In this document: in pieces, positions 9,572 through 19,796 of the stretch
Layout: the number at the start of each line of letters is the position of its first letter
Position numbering within the stretch: the stretch's first letter is position 1
The notes under the pieces: generated by a model
What the model was told of the DNA's origin: nothing
The model's database searches: none
Seen by the model: the letters and a program-made list of their open reading frames with translations, nothing else
Source: Flavobacteriales bacterium
GTDB taxonomy: Bacteria; Bacteroidota; Bacteroidia; CAIKAF01
Assembly: GCA_018401695.1 (NCBI GenBank)
Contig: JAGYKD010000003.1
Location: 417,476 to 481,475 of the forward strand
DNA: 64,000 nucleotides
Reading direction: 5' to 3'
Translations under genes and position numbers: made by a program

Positions 9572-11812
9572 ATGAAATGCATTTGGCGTTTTTTTCCGGT
9601 TCAACTGTTGCTGATTCACTTTCGGCAAAATGCCCTATTGATCTTTTTTTGGTTGGTGCTATGGGGCATTGTTTCCGGTAGTTTTGGGGACTCATATGGA
9701 CTGTTTTACTTATTCTTGTTTCCGGAGTACTTAAACGAAGTTAGCGGATGGTCTTACGGTATTTTGGGTTTTTCCTTTGGAGGCTTTATCATGTCTTTTC
9801 AGATATCAAGCTATATAATTCATGCCCGTCGATTTCCTTTTTTGGCCACTTTAGGACGTCCCTTTCTTAAGTATTGCATCAATAATGCCCTAATTCCCCT
9901 AGGCTTTACTCTATATTATTTGGTCAAGACTTCCCACTTTTTGAGGGAGAATGAGGCCCAGGATTGGGTAGATATTATATGGTGGCTCATGGCTTTTTTA
10001 GCGGGAACAGCCCTATTTATAGGCATTACTTTAGGCTATTTTTTCACCTTTAATAAGGATTTGGCCCGGTTGTTTGGGGTCGATGCCGAAAGTCGTAAAT
10101 CAAGACATGCCATACGGCCTGTTAGAATACAACTCGATCCGGTATTGCGCAGAGCAAAACCACTTTCTTTTGGAACATGGAGGGTACAAAGCTATTTAAG
10201 AAGTCCTTTTAGAATTGCTTTAGCCAGACCTGCCGACCACTACCAACAAGAAATGCTTTGGCAGGTGTTCCGCCAGAACCATATAAATGGGGCCGTGTTT
10301 GAGGTAATTGTTTTTGTGTCCTTGTTGGTTTTGGGTTGGTTTAGAGAAATACCGGTGTTTCAAATACCGGCAGGTGCTTGTTTTTTGCTCTTGTTCACCA
10401 TGTTGCTTATGCTGGCCAGCTCGGTGCATTTTCTTCTGAAACACTGGTCAACCTTGTTTTTTATTCTGGTCTTTGTGGGCTTACATTTCTTAAGTAAGAA
10501 CAATGCGCTCACCATAGATTCTTTGGCTTATGGGTTAAATTATACAGCGCCTGTTCGATACCATCCCGACTCCATACAAGCCAAATTAATGCGCGAAAAA
10601 CCCTTCCGGAAGGATTTGGCCAATCAAAGGGTGATTTTGGACAATTGGAGGGGTAAAATTCGAAAATCTTACCGGGCTTGGCAAAAGCCCAAAGCGGTAT
10701 TTGTGCAGTGCAGCGGTGGCGGAATGAAAGCGGCTTACTGGAGCTTTTTATGTCTTCAGGCGGCAGACAGTTTGACCGGGGGGAAATTTATGGACCATAC
10801 CGTGTTGCTTACAGGTTCTTCGGGCGGCATGATTGGTTCTTCTTTTTACCGCGAATTGTACTTGAGGCATGGACAAGGCATGGAGGACAGCCTGACTAAT
10901 CCCAAATACTTGGATTGGCTGGGCAGTGATTTACTCAACCCTGTAGCTACCACCATTGCACTAAACGATCTGTTGTTGCGGCTCCAATATTTTGAATGGG
11001 AAGGCAATATCTATCCAAAAGATAGAGGCTATGCTTTTGAGCAAAGTTTAAGCAAAAATTTAAAAGGGTATTTGGATAAACGACTTATAGATTATGCGGC
11101 TCTAGAGGCCTCCGGTGTCATTCCTCAACTGATTTTTTCGCCCACCATATTAAACGATGGCCGGAGATTAATCATTGGCACCCAACCTTTGTCGTTTTTT
11201 TCATTGCCCATTCGGCAAGGGGCCGACCCCTACCGTCCGGCATTGGACAATGTAGAGTTTAGAAGCTTGTTTCGGGAACAAGGGGCTGACAGTTTGTTCT
11301 TTATGTCGGCTTTGCGCATGAATGCAAGTTTTCCCTACATTCTGCCTTCGGTGAGTTTGCCTTCTCGACCCCGTATGGAAATCAGCGATGCAGGATTGCG
11401 CGACAATTACGGAGGGCAAACCTGTTTGGCATACCTATTTCAGTTGAGGCAATGGTTTGCCAAAAACACCAGCGGAGTAATTCTGCTCCGTATTCACGAC
11501 AGCCGAAGCAATGCCTACGATGCCGACTTTAATCCGGGGCTATTTGACCACCTTTTTTCTCCGGTAGGTGGGGTAGTAAATAATGTTACTTCGGTGCACC
11601 TGCAAGAACAAGAACAAATGATTATGCAGGCCAAAGCATGGTACAAAGGAAGTCTGGATGTGGTCGATTTTAGGCTTGCCGATGTGCTGCCCGACAAAAT
11701 TTCCATGAGTCTCCATTTGACCGAAAGGGAAAAACGCACCATGGAAGAAGCCTTAAAGCACCCAAAAGTTAGAGAAAATTTGAGCCGACTCAGAAATCTC
11801 CTAGGCAATTAA
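9572..11812 (+). CDS. Multi-TM protein with patatin-like phospholipase domain
   Basis: AVFVQCSGGGMKAAYW (oxyanion), LLTGSSGGMIG (GxSxG), SDAGLRDNYGG (Asp motif); several N-terminal TM segments. Confidence 0.82.
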   Translation: MKCIWRFFPVQLLLIHFRQNALLIFFWLVLWGIVSGSFGDSYGLFYLFLFPEYLNEVSGWSYGILGFSFGGFIMSFQISSYIIHARRFPFLATLGRPFLKYCINNALIPLGFTLYYLVKTSHFLRENEAQDWVDIIWWLMAFLAGTALFIGITLGYFFTFNKDLARLFGVDAESRKSRHAIRPVRIQLDPVLRRAKPLSFGTWRVQSYLRSPFRIALARPADHYQQEMLWQVFRQNHINGAVFEVIVFVSLLVLGWFREIPVFQIPAGACFLLLFTMLLMLASSVHFLLKHWSTLFFILVFVGLHFLSKNNALTIDSLAYGLNYTAPVRYHPDSIQAKLMREKPFRKDLANQRVILDNWRGKIRKSYRAWQKPKAVFVQCSGGGMKAAYWSFLCLQAADSLTGGKFMDHTVLLTGSSGGMIGSSFYRELYLRHGQGMEDSLTNPKYLDWLGSDLLNPVATTIALNDLLLRLQYFEWEGNIYPKDRGYAFEQSLSKNLKGYLDKRLIDYAALEASGVIPQLIFSPTILNDGRRLIIGTQPLSFFSLPIRQGADPYRPALDNVEFRSLFREQGADSLFFMSALRMNASFPYILPSVSLPSRPRMEISDAGLRDNYGGQTCLAYLFQLRQWFAKNTSGVILLRIHDSRSNAYDADFNPGLFDHLFSPVGGVVNNVTSVHLQEQEQMIMQAKAWYKGSLDVVDFRLADVLPDKISMSLHLTEREKRTMEEALKHPKVRENLSRLRNLLGN

Positions 11813-13788
11813 AAGTCCAGCAAGGATTGAATGCTTTGCTTAAGCCGAATTTTAGGAAGGAAATTTTGCTCCAATGCACCGGCAAAAGGTACAGGGGTAT
11901 CCAAAGAAGCCAATCGCTTCACCGGGGCATCAAGCCATGCAAAAGCCTTTTCGGAAATGAGTGCCGCAATTTCTGCCCCAAAGCCGCCCGTTAAGGTGTC
12001 CTCATAAAGTACCAAAGCACGGGTACACTTCCTCACAGCTTCCAATATAGCCGTTTCGTCTAAGGGTATCAGAGTGCGTAAATCAATGATCTCTATCGTG
12101 TTTTCCGGAAAATCCTCGGCGGCATCCAAGGCCCAATGCACGCCCATGCCATAGGTAATAATGGCCAATTTATCTCCCTTTAAACGCGAAATGGCCTTGC
12201 CGGGCTCTACATTATAATAGCCCTCTGCTACTTCGGAGGAAACCGAACGATAAAGCGCTTTGTGTTCAAAAAACATAACAGGGTTTGGATCCTCAAAGGC
12301 TGTGAGTAGGAGCCCTTTGGCATCTTCCGGAAAGGCCGGATAATAAACCTTTAAGCCCGGTGTGTGGCAAAACCAGCTTTCGTTGGATTGGCTATGGAAT
12401 GGTCCGGCTCCCACTCCTGCGCCCGTAGGCATGCGCACTACCACATCGGCGTTCTGTCCCCAGCGGTAATGAATTTTGGCTAAATTATTCACCACTTGAT
12501 TAAAGCCCGAAGTCACAAAGTCGGCAAACTGCATCTCCACCATAGCTTTCATGCCTTGGATGGAAAGGCCCAGCGCGGTACCAAAAATAGCCGATTCGCA
12601 CAGGGGTGTATTGCGAATGCGTGCTTCTCCAAACTGTTCCAAAAAACCCTCCGTGGCCTTAAAAACACCCCCGTAAGTGGCAATGTCTTGGCCCATAAAC
12701 ACCAAGTTGGGGTGTGCCTTTAATGCTTCTTCCAAACCTTCTTTTATGGCATCTACAAATCGAAGCTCCCTGCTGCGGGCAGCTTCGGGACTTTTGCGGC
12801 TAAAATAAAAGGGAGCATACACCTCCGAAAGTTCGCTTTGGGTATTGGCAAGCACCTCGGGCTCATCAAATACTTTTTTAACTCCTGTATTTATCTCTTG
12901 TTTTAGCGCTTTTTCGATTTGGTCTAAGGCCTCAGGATCCGCAAGATTCTCTTGCAATAACCAATTTCTGTAGTTGTCTACCGGATCTTTCTCTTTCCAT
13001 GCGTCAAAAAGCGCTTGGGGTACATATTTGGTGCCCGAAGCTTCCTCGTGACCACGCATGCGAAAGGTGATGCATTCAAGCAAAACAGGCCTTGGGTTTT
13101 CTTTTAAAGAAGCGGACAACTCCAAAACGGTATGGTATACTTCAAGCAAATTGTTGCCGTCAATAACCCTAGACTCCATTCCATAGCCTATAGCTCTGTC
13201 CGCCAATTTTTCACATCGGTATTGCTCATTGCTGGGAGTAGATAGCCCGTATCCATTGGATTCGATGCAAAAAATCACGGGCAAATCCCAAACGGAAGCC
13301 ACATTTAGTGCTTCATGAAAATCTCCTTCCGAAGTTCCTCCGTCGCCCGTAATTACAAAACAAACTTGCTTCTCTTTTTTGAGCTTATGGGCCAGGCCAA
13401 TGCCATCGGCAATGGCCAATTGAGGCCCCAAGTGAGAAATCATGCCTACCAAACGGTAGTCTTGTGTGCCAAAGTGAAACGATCGTTCACGGCCTTTACT
13501 AAAGCCGTTTAATTTGCCCTGCCATTGGCTAAATAAGCGCTCAAAGGATACCCCGCGCGCAGTAAACATCCCCAAATTCCGATGCATCGGCAATAGATAA
13601 GCTTCTTGGTCTAAAGCCATGGCCGCACCCACAGAAATCGCCTCTTGCCCAATGCCCGAAAACCACTTCGAAATACGGCCTTGCCGAAGCAATACCAACA
13701 TCTTTTCTTCAATCATCCGAGGGCGGACAAGCGCTTCATACAATTCCAATAACTCTGCCTTGCTTAAGCCACCGCGTTCAAATTTCAT
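11809..13788 (-). CDS. 2-oxo acid (branched-chain/pyruvate-type) dehydrogenase E1, fused alpha and beta subunits
   Basis: GDGGTSEGDFHEALNVASVWDLPVIFCIESNGYGLSTP (TPP motif) and C-terminal transketolase beta part (MEMQFADFVTSGFNQ...). Confidence 0.92.
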   Translation of the reverse strand: MKFERGGLSKAELLELYEALVRPRMIEEKMLVLLRQGRISKWFSGIGQEAISVGAAMALDQEAYLLPMHRNLGMFTARGVSFERLFSQWQGKLNGFSKGRERSFHFGTQDYRLVGMISHLGPQLAIADGIGLAHKLKKEKQVCFVITGDGGTSEGDFHEALNVASVWDLPVIFCIESNGYGLSTPSNEQYRCEKLADRAIGYGMESRVIDGNNLLEVYHTVLELSASLKENPRPVLLECITFRMRGHEEASGTKYVPQALFDAWKEKDPVDNYRNWLLQENLADPEALDQIEKALKQEINTGVKKVFDEPEVLANTQSELSEVYAPFYFSRKSPEAARSRELRFVDAIKEGLEEALKAHPNLVFMGQDIATYGGVFKATEGFLEQFGEARIRNTPLCESAIFGTALGLSIQGMKAMVEMQFADFVTSGFNQVVNNLAKIHYRWGQNADVVVRMPTGAGVGAGPFHSQSNESWFCHTPGLKVYYPAFPEDAKGLLLTAFEDPNPVMFFEHKALYRSVSSEVAEGYYNVEPGKAISRLKGDKLAIITYGMGVHWALDAAEDFPENTIEIIDLRTLIPLDETAILEAVRKCTRALVLYEDTLTGGFGAEIAALISEKAFAWLDAPVKRLASLDTPVPFAGALEQNFLPKIRLKQSIQSLLDF

Positions 13789-14025
13789 GGACCTAATTTT
13801 GTGGCTAAAGTACGCAAAGCCCTTTTCAAAATTAGACCAAAGCATTGCTCCGGTAGGCAAGTAGAGTCCCATATGGGGAAGAGTGTAGGCCCAAAACATC
13901 TTCCCATGGCCTCCAGTATCCGCCTTTTTTGCCTTTGAACTATTGAATGTCAGTCTTTTTTAACTCCTATTTGGTCTCCCTTCAAAAAATCCATTAAATT
14001 TGCATCGAAGCTTAACCCAAGTCTT

Positions 14026-14544
14026 ATGCGATTGAAGCGTTTTACCCCCCTCGGTCTGTTGTTGTTGTTTGCAGCCGGCATTTCTATGCAGAGCTGCACC
14101 CGTGAGGGTTGCACCGACTTCCGTTCCGATAATTTCGATCCGTATGCCGATAAAGACGACGGATCCTGTGCACCTATAGAAACTACCCGCAAATTCTTTG
14201 GAACCTTCATGAACACAGAGCGTTGCGATTCAAACACAGCATTTGTCTCCTACATTGCCTTTGGTTCCGGTGAGAAATTTGAATACAGCTTAACCGTCGA
14301 CCACTATTTGGGCAACGAGGATGCGCTCGATTTGGGAAGAAAAATACTCAACGCAGAGGTACAGCGCAACGAGGTCGAAATCCTGCCCCAACAAATGGAT
14401 ACCCTCACCACCATCTGGTACATGGGCAAAGGCGTACTTCGTAACCGCGATTTGATTTTGGATTACCAAATCGTAGATTCCTCCATCACCGACTCCACCA
14501 TGATGATTATCAAATCTTGCCAAATCCTGGGAACCAAGATTTGA
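14026..14544 (+). CDS. Hypothetical lipoprotein
   Basis: Lipobox-like FAAGISMQSCTREGC. Confidence 0.65.
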   Translation: MRLKRFTPLGLLLLFAAGISMQSCTREGCTDFRSDNFDPYADKDDGSCAPIETTRKFFGTFMNTERCDSNTAFVSYIAFGSGEKFEYSLTVDHYLGNEDALDLGRKILNAEVQRNEVEILPQQMDTLTTIWYMGKGVLRNRDLILDYQIVDSSITDSTMMIIKSCQILGTKI

Positions 14545-14563
14545 TTATAAAGCAATAATCCAT

Positions 14564-14594
14564 AAAAAAACCCGGCCTTTGGTCGGGTTTTTTG
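14564..14594 (+). terminator. Rho-independent terminator
   Basis: aaaaaaacccggcctttggtcgggttttttg directly after the 14544 stop. Confidence 0.9.
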
Positions 14595-14600
14595 TTTTTT

Positions 14601-14738
14601 GGGGCGCCTTTTCCTGCCTTCCCTCCTACGCTTCGGCCAAAGAACACTCAGGGCTAAGCAGTACGGGGGCTGCAGCCTCCGCCTGCCAAGCCCTGTGTGC
14701 CCTTTGGCCTGCAGGGTATCCGTTCAGTCAGGGGCGCT
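14601..14738 (-). repeat. GC-rich structured intergenic element, copy E2 (core on minus)
   Basis: T-run then ggggcgcc; internal cagggctaag and ggcctgcaggg palindromes; ends cgttcagtcaggggcgc. Confidence 0.55.
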
Positions 14739-14778
14739 TAAGCTCCGATAATAAGCCTTTGTCAATTCCTAAGCTTGC

Positions 14779-15993
14779 CTAAAAAAACCGAATGCCACCG
14801 GTAATTCCCGGCCACCATGCCCACACCCAATCGTTTACGCTGCCATAGGCAGTTCTAAACGTTGGAGCTAAAACAGTGCCTTTTCCATCTCCCGAACCTA
14901 AATTGTAGCGGTCCGAAACCAAAAAATTAAACGATGGACCTACAAACAAAGCAAACCGCTTCCCAAAACTTAAACCTGCTTTAAGTTTTAATTGGTGCAC
15001 CAAAGTTTGATTTCCTCTACCCGAGGACCATACTTCATTTATGTTTAACCAGCTAATCACTTGCTCCACATCGGTGTAGAACCGCTTACTATGTTCCGAA
15101 TGCCAGCCAAAACCCCATCCTAGGCCCCAATAGGGATCTGCCTGGAATGGATTGCTTCCCACCTGCACCACCGAATAGCCTTTCCGACCTCCGCTTTTCC
15201 AAAGCAATGCCGCCGGAAATAGCTCTCCAGACTCCAATTCAACATGATTGTAGCCTCCTTTTACAATATTAATAAGTCCTAAAGTGGTATTGCTCGCCGT
15301 TCCGGAATAGTTAAAAACACCAATTTGGGTTTCGGCACCCAGCATGCCCCAGTTAATCAATCCCATTTGCCAGCCAAAAGAACGGCCTGCCACGTTTGCT
15401 CCGGTGCTCCACTGTATTCCCCGATGCTCCCCTGATACAAAATTGCCAATTAAGGACACTTGCACTCCATAGCCTTTTCCATATACTGTATTGGCTCCCA
15501 GCGCCCATTGCATACCGTAAAAGGCCCCGCCGTAGTGATTCCAAATATGGCTCAATTGGGCTCCTCTAAAGCTTTCGCCTCGCCCATAATTTAAAATCCA
15601 TGAAAATTGAAAGCCATCCATGCTGCCCAAATGCTTGCTCCAAGCGCCGGAAAACTGAACTCCTCGATTAAACCCACGGGTATGGTTGGCCAATAAACCA
15701 AACTGCATACCCTGTTGTCCTCCGGCATTAATGCTGTTCCAAAAACCCAACTGAAGGCCTTGAACCGCTGCCGCATGCGTTTGTACAAACCCTAATTCAA
15801 AGCCTTGAATTCCTTGATGCTTCCCATAAATCAAGTTTAAAGAAACATGATGTGGCCCCTTGGGCGTTCGTGGTGCCTGCAAAGGGTGAATAAATGCAAT
15901 AGAAGGTTTGAATCCTTTGCTCTCCTGAGCTTTCGCTACAGGGAAGTGGGCCAGTATGAATAAGGATACAAGAAAAAGCTCAGGAAATTTCAA
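14779..15993 (-). CDS. Surface repeat protein (LA_2272-like G-x-Q-x-G repeat) of unknown function
   Basis: Repeated GVQFSG / GMQFGL / GLQLGFWN motifs; signal peptide. Confidence 0.6.
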   Translation of the reverse strand: MKFPELFLVSLFILAHFPVAKAQESKGFKPSIAFIHPLQAPRTPKGPHHVSLNLIYGKHQGIQGFELGFVQTHAAAVQGLQLGFWNSINAGGQQGMQFGLLANHTRGFNRGVQFSGAWSKHLGSMDGFQFSWILNYGRGESFRGAQLSHIWNHYGGAFYGMQWALGANTVYGKGYGVQVSLIGNFVSGEHRGIQWSTGANVAGRSFGWQMGLINWGMLGAETQIGVFNYSGTASNTTLGLINIVKGGYNHVELESGELFPAALLWKSGGRKGYSVVQVGSNPFQADPYWGLGWGFGWHSEHSKRFYTDVEQVISWLNINEVWSSGRGNQTLVHQLKLKAGLSFGKRFALFVGPSFNFLVSDRYNLGSGDGKGTVLAPTFRTAYGSVNDWVWAWWPGITGGIRFF

Positions 15994-16132
15994 GGGTTTA
16001 TGGAAATTTTTGTTTGCAACACATACCTAGCTTGCCGGTGAAGGGCGTTTACGAATTTGGAATTTTTTCAATAGCTCAAGCAAGAAATAAGACCAGCATA
16101 AACTCCTCCAAAGGTTTTTTTACATTAATAAG

Positions 16133-16321
16133 CTGTTGACGCGTTGTATTTTCTAGGTTTTGGAATGCCTATTAGGGCGTTGGTGCGAATTAAGGCGCGG
16201 ACAAATCAAAAGTCCGCAGTTTACTAATTGTAAATGAGAACCTTGAGATTTGAACGCAAGGCCAACCTACACATTCCCCTCAGGGCAGGATCGCCGCTAG
16301 AATAGCAAGGTGTCAACAGTC
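16133..16321 (+). mobile_element. MITE-like element, copy A
   Basis: Terminal inverted repeats CTGTTGACGCGTTG / CAAGGTGTCAACAG; internal sequence shared with copies at 23074 and 30529. Confidence 0.75.
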
Positions 16322-16698
16322 TTGTTAAATATACATTGTATTTGCTCCTTTTGCGCCGGAATAGGTGTTAAAATATCTTGAACCTCTAAGGGTTTTTAGT
16401 TCCTTGCTTAGGCTTCTTGGAGCATTTCTAATGGACAAGGTTGGTAGCTCAAGGTAACCGCTGAGGGGCATGTATCCATGGCCACACTTTTTTGCTTAGT
16501 CCCCAGGCGAATGGACGCTGCTTTTGAAGGAAGGAAAAATCCAAAGTTTCCCATGAAAATAAGGCAGGAAATAGCCCAAAACAGCGTTTTATTTTTTCAG
16601 AAATGACATCTTAGGCATTGTTCTTGCAAAAGATAAAGTTAAGGAAACGCCTAAAGCTTATGGATATGAGGCGGGAAAGCTGTATTTTTAACCTTGAT

Positions 16699-17580
16699 AT
16701 GCAATTCAAAATTGTTTTGTTGGGCTTTTTTGCGGTCTTTATCTCAGACGCAATGGCCCAAAATCCGGTACGGGTTGGTGTTTATGGGGGTATAAACCTT
16801 ACCAACGTTTTGTCCACAGAGGCTCATTCGGTCCTGGAGCCAACGCCTGTTGGCCCCGAACGCGAAGGCAAGGAATATATCGAGTGGTTTAATTCAGAAC
16901 AAATGGGGTTTCAAGCCGGTCTAATGGGCTTGATCCCTATCACCGACCAGATTTCGGTTGTGCCTATGTTGCTGTATATGCAGCACCATTTTCGCTACGA
17001 TGTAAGCCAGCGCTTTATCGATACCTTAAATCCGGACCCTTTAGTCTATGACCAAAGGTTTCGCCACCAGCTTAGATATTTGCAAATTCCTGTCATGTTG
17101 CGTTGGGATATTTTGCCCAACCGTTTTAGTCCCTTTGTGCAAGCGGGTGCCTATGCCGGATTTTTAATAGATGGCCAAAAGAGTTTGGACGAACGACTTT
17201 TACCCGAAAGCCAATTGCCCCAAGACAATAACGAAGGCTTTGTACGCGCTCAATCCGGCCCGGGCGACGATGCGCTTCAATCCTTCGATGCCGGAATGCT
17301 GGGTGGACTTGGAGTCCGTTGGCGCGGAAATATTTTGGAAGTAGGCCTAATGGTGAATCTGCGCTGGGAACTTACGGCTCCGGTGTTGGATTCGCGAAGG
17401 TATGCCAACGCCGACGGTTGGGCTAGCTCCGCCATGGATGTATATGATGCGTTTTCTATGCAGCATCTGGAAGCAGGTTTGTATTTGCTGGTAACCCCGG
17501 GAGGTGGCGGACAAGCTGCCGGTAATTGGGCCAATTGCAGCTTTGGAAGCAATACAAAAAAACGCCGTAGAAGAAATTGA
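16699..17580 (+). CDS. Outer membrane beta-barrel (porin family / PorT-like) protein
   Basis: Signal peptide, VGVYGGINLTNVL, barrel-like alternation. Confidence 0.65.
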   Translation: MQFKIVLLGFFAVFISDAMAQNPVRVGVYGGINLTNVLSTEAHSVLEPTPVGPEREGKEYIEWFNSEQMGFQAGLMGLIPITDQISVVPMLLYMQHHFRYDVSQRFIDTLNPDPLVYDQRFRHQLRYLQIPVMLRWDILPNRFSPFVQAGAYAGFLIDGQKSLDERLLPESQLPQDNNEGFVRAQSGPGDDALQSFDAGMLGGLGVRWRGNILEVGLMVNLRWELTAPVLDSRRYANADGWASSAMDVYDAFSMQHLEAGLYLLVTPGGGGQAAGNWANCSFGSNTKKRRRRN

Positions 17581-18755
17581 AGTTTATGAGAAGGTTTCTA
17601 GTTTTTGGAATACTACTAACGCTTTTGGGCTCCTGCTCCGATGATTTCGAAGAGGGAGACTCCTTCTTTCACGTCTTTAACGACGATGTCGCTCAAGCCA
17701 AATATATGCCCGAATCGGTCGCAATTACCGGCTCCGGCTATATGATGTTATCGGCCAAAGGGGAATGGACCCCCCATATGGTTTGGATGGATGCCGCAGG
17801 AAATTTGAACGGTTCCTGGGAAGCTCCTCAAGGTATTATACACCCGGCTTCGGGTATAGTGAGCTTGGGCGGCGTACCGCATTTTGTGTGTATGGATCAG
17901 GTGACCCTGCAACCCATTCTTTTTGCTGCACCCTCCGCAGGACAAGTGGTGGAGGTAAGTCGTTTGAGTGGAGGCCAATACCCGCTTTGTTTTGGCGCTG
18001 GTGCCGACGGCAATCCTTTCCTTGTTGCCTATGAGCGGCAATCCAGAAGAACCATGTTCTACCAAATGAATGCTTCCGGGGCAGTTACGGGAATTAAAGG
18101 GTTCAATAATCTTCAGGAGATTGACGATTTGGTATTGGCCCATATCAAACGCCAACAGGTGTATCCCTTTTTTGCGGGAGCTTTGCCCGGTGGAGGTTAT
18201 TATTTCAATGGCTTAGTAAACTACAGCTATTCGTTCCTGCTTATTGACCAGGCATTGAACCAACAAGCGTTGTATCAAGGCACCCAGTACAAAGGAGGAG
18301 TGGCAGCCGCACTTCCCCTGGGGGAGGGCTGGGCCATCCATCGATTTCTAAACAACGACATGTATTTTGATTATCCGGTCCCTGTGGCTCCTTCCGGCAT
18401 ATTTACTGCACAAAATTTAGGGGGAGGACTTAGGTTTCAGTGGATGCCCGGTACGCCGGTGCGTTTTAAATCCCATAGTTTGGACGGAAAAAATTATTTA
18501 TTGGTCGGTTACACCGGAACAGACGCTCAAATGCACTTGAGTGTTGTGTCCTCCTCAGGCCAAGAACTCGGGACTTTTGATTTGGGACAAGGTGCTCCGG
18601 CGCGCTTAGCCGACCTGGCCATTGACCAGGATGGTGGCGTGGTTTTGTGTGGCAGTTTTTCGGTAGCTGGACAGTTTGTCCGCCCAGGCTTGTTTAAACT
18701 GGACTATAATGAACTGCGGCTTTTGGCAGGTTTGGAAGAAGAAGAAGGGTCTTGA
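17577..18755 (+). CDS. Hypothetical lipoprotein
   Basis: LTLLGSCSDDFEEGDSF lipobox; overlaps upstream gene by 4 nt. Confidence 0.6.
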   Translation: MKFMRRFLVFGILLTLLGSCSDDFEEGDSFFHVFNDDVAQAKYMPESVAITGSGYMMLSAKGEWTPHMVWMDAAGNLNGSWEAPQGIIHPASGIVSLGGVPHFVCMDQVTLQPILFAAPSAGQVVEVSRLSGGQYPLCFGAGADGNPFLVAYERQSRRTMFYQMNASGAVTGIKGFNNLQEIDDLVLAHIKRQQVYPFFAGALPGGGYYFNGLVNYSYSFLLIDQALNQQALYQGTQYKGGVAAALPLGEGWAIHRFLNNDMYFDYPVPVAPSGIFTAQNLGGGLRFQWMPGTPVRFKSHSLDGKNYLLVGYTGTDAQMHLSVVSSSGQELGTFDLGQGAPARLADLAIDQDGGVVLCGSFSVAGQFVRPGLFKLDYNELRLLAGLEEEEGS

Positions 18756-18814
18756 TTCAACCTATGGTTTAATATTTCTCGGAGGAGCCGGTTTTAAAGG
18801 ATACGATATCCCCT

Positions 18815-18960
18815 CCGCCAGGGATTGCAGCGGTAGCCCACAGCTGCTCAACTTGGGGACAAGTGGCTGAGGCGGGCGGAGCTTTAGCGAGCTACGCCGA
18901 AACCCTTGACCCCTGGTTTGGCAGCGAGGACTATAAGCGGAAAGCCCGTTAGGCGGCCAA
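18815..18960 (+). repeat. GC-rich structured intergenic element, copy E3 (core-forward)
   Basis: gccagggattgcagcggtagccc...ggcggagctttagcgagctacgccgaaaccc...cccgttaggcggccAAAAAAAA. Confidence 0.7.
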
Positions 18961-18989
18961 AAAAAATCCTACCGCATCGAAAATAAAAT

Positions 18990-19796
18990 TTAGACCGGGT
19001 GCTTCGGCCTAAAAAAGGGGGCTGCATCCTTCAAAACGGATTCTAATGTATCCAAAGCAATCATGTTGGGGCCATCGCTCCAAGCCTTGTCGGGATTGGG
19101 ATGCGTTTCCAGGAATAAACCGTCTACGCCTACGGCAAAGGCAGCCCGCAGCAAGTAGGGAATCATGGTGCGGTTGCCGCCGGTTTTACCATTGGCAGCA
19201 CCGGGTTGCTGCACGCTGTGGGTGGCGTCGAAAATGACCGGGGCAAGGGCCCGCATAATGGGCAAATTTCGAAAATCTACCACCAGATCGCGGTAGCCAA
19301 AACTAGTGCCCCGTTCGGTCAACCAAACCCTGTCTTTGGGTAAGTCTCCAGTTTTTTGGATGGCAAATTGCATGTCTTCGGCAGCCATAAACTGGCCTTT
19401 TTTGATGTTCACGTACTTTCCACTGGCTCCTGCCGCAGCCAATAAATCGGTTTGTCGGCACAAGAATGCCGGAATTTGCAAAACATCCACCACTTGAGCA
19501 ACCTCAGGCACTTGTTGACTTTCGTGTACATCGGTTAGGATGGCCAAGCCGTATTTGCTGCGTATGTCCTCCAGCCAGCCAAGGGCTTTATCCCTTCCGG
19601 GGCCACGTTGGCTTCCGCCTGAAGTGCGGTTGGCTTTATCAAACGAGCTTTTGAAAATCACCGGCCAGGCCAGGGATTCTTCGATAGATTTAAGCGCTGC
19701 GGCTGTGGTGTCCAAAAGGTCGTAGGATTCGGCTACGCAAGGGCCTGCAATCAATAAGGGTCTTTCCGGAGAAAACCAGGGCTGTTTAGTAGACAT
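18990..19796 (-). CDS. kdsA: 3-deoxy-8-phosphooctulonate synthase
   Basis: LLIAGPCVAES, FKSSFDKANRTS, GTSFGYRDLVVDFRNLPIMR, DATHSVQQPG. Confidence 0.96.
   Translation of the reverse strand: MSTKQPWFSPERPLLIAGPCVAESYDLLDTTAAALKSIEESLAWPVIFKSSFDKANRTSGGSQRGPGRDKALGWLEDIRSKYGLAILTDVHESQQVPEVAQVVDVLQIPAFLCRQTDLLAAAGASGKYVNIKKGQFMAAEDMQFAIQKTGDLPKDRVWLTERGTSFGYRDLVVDFRNLPIMRALAPVIFDATHSVQQPGAANGKTGGNRTMIPYLLRAAFAVGVDGLFLETHPNPDKAWSDGPNMIALDTLESVLKDAAPFFRPKHPV

Noticed and set aside
11809-13788. Alpha-beta fused E1 dehydrogenase as a novelty
   Set aside because: Such fusions are common in this phylum.
14601-14738. GC-rich elements as ordinary Rho-independent terminators
   Set aside because: They are 140+ bp with a conserved core, and E2 and E6 lie just downstream of separate, recognisable terminators (14564-14594, 38651-38685).
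18815-18960. GC-rich elements as integron attC sites (GTTAGGC at the right end of E3)
   Set aside because: Other copies lack a GTTRRRY/RYYYAAC pair, the genes between them are conserved housekeeping genes in both orientations, and no integrase is present.
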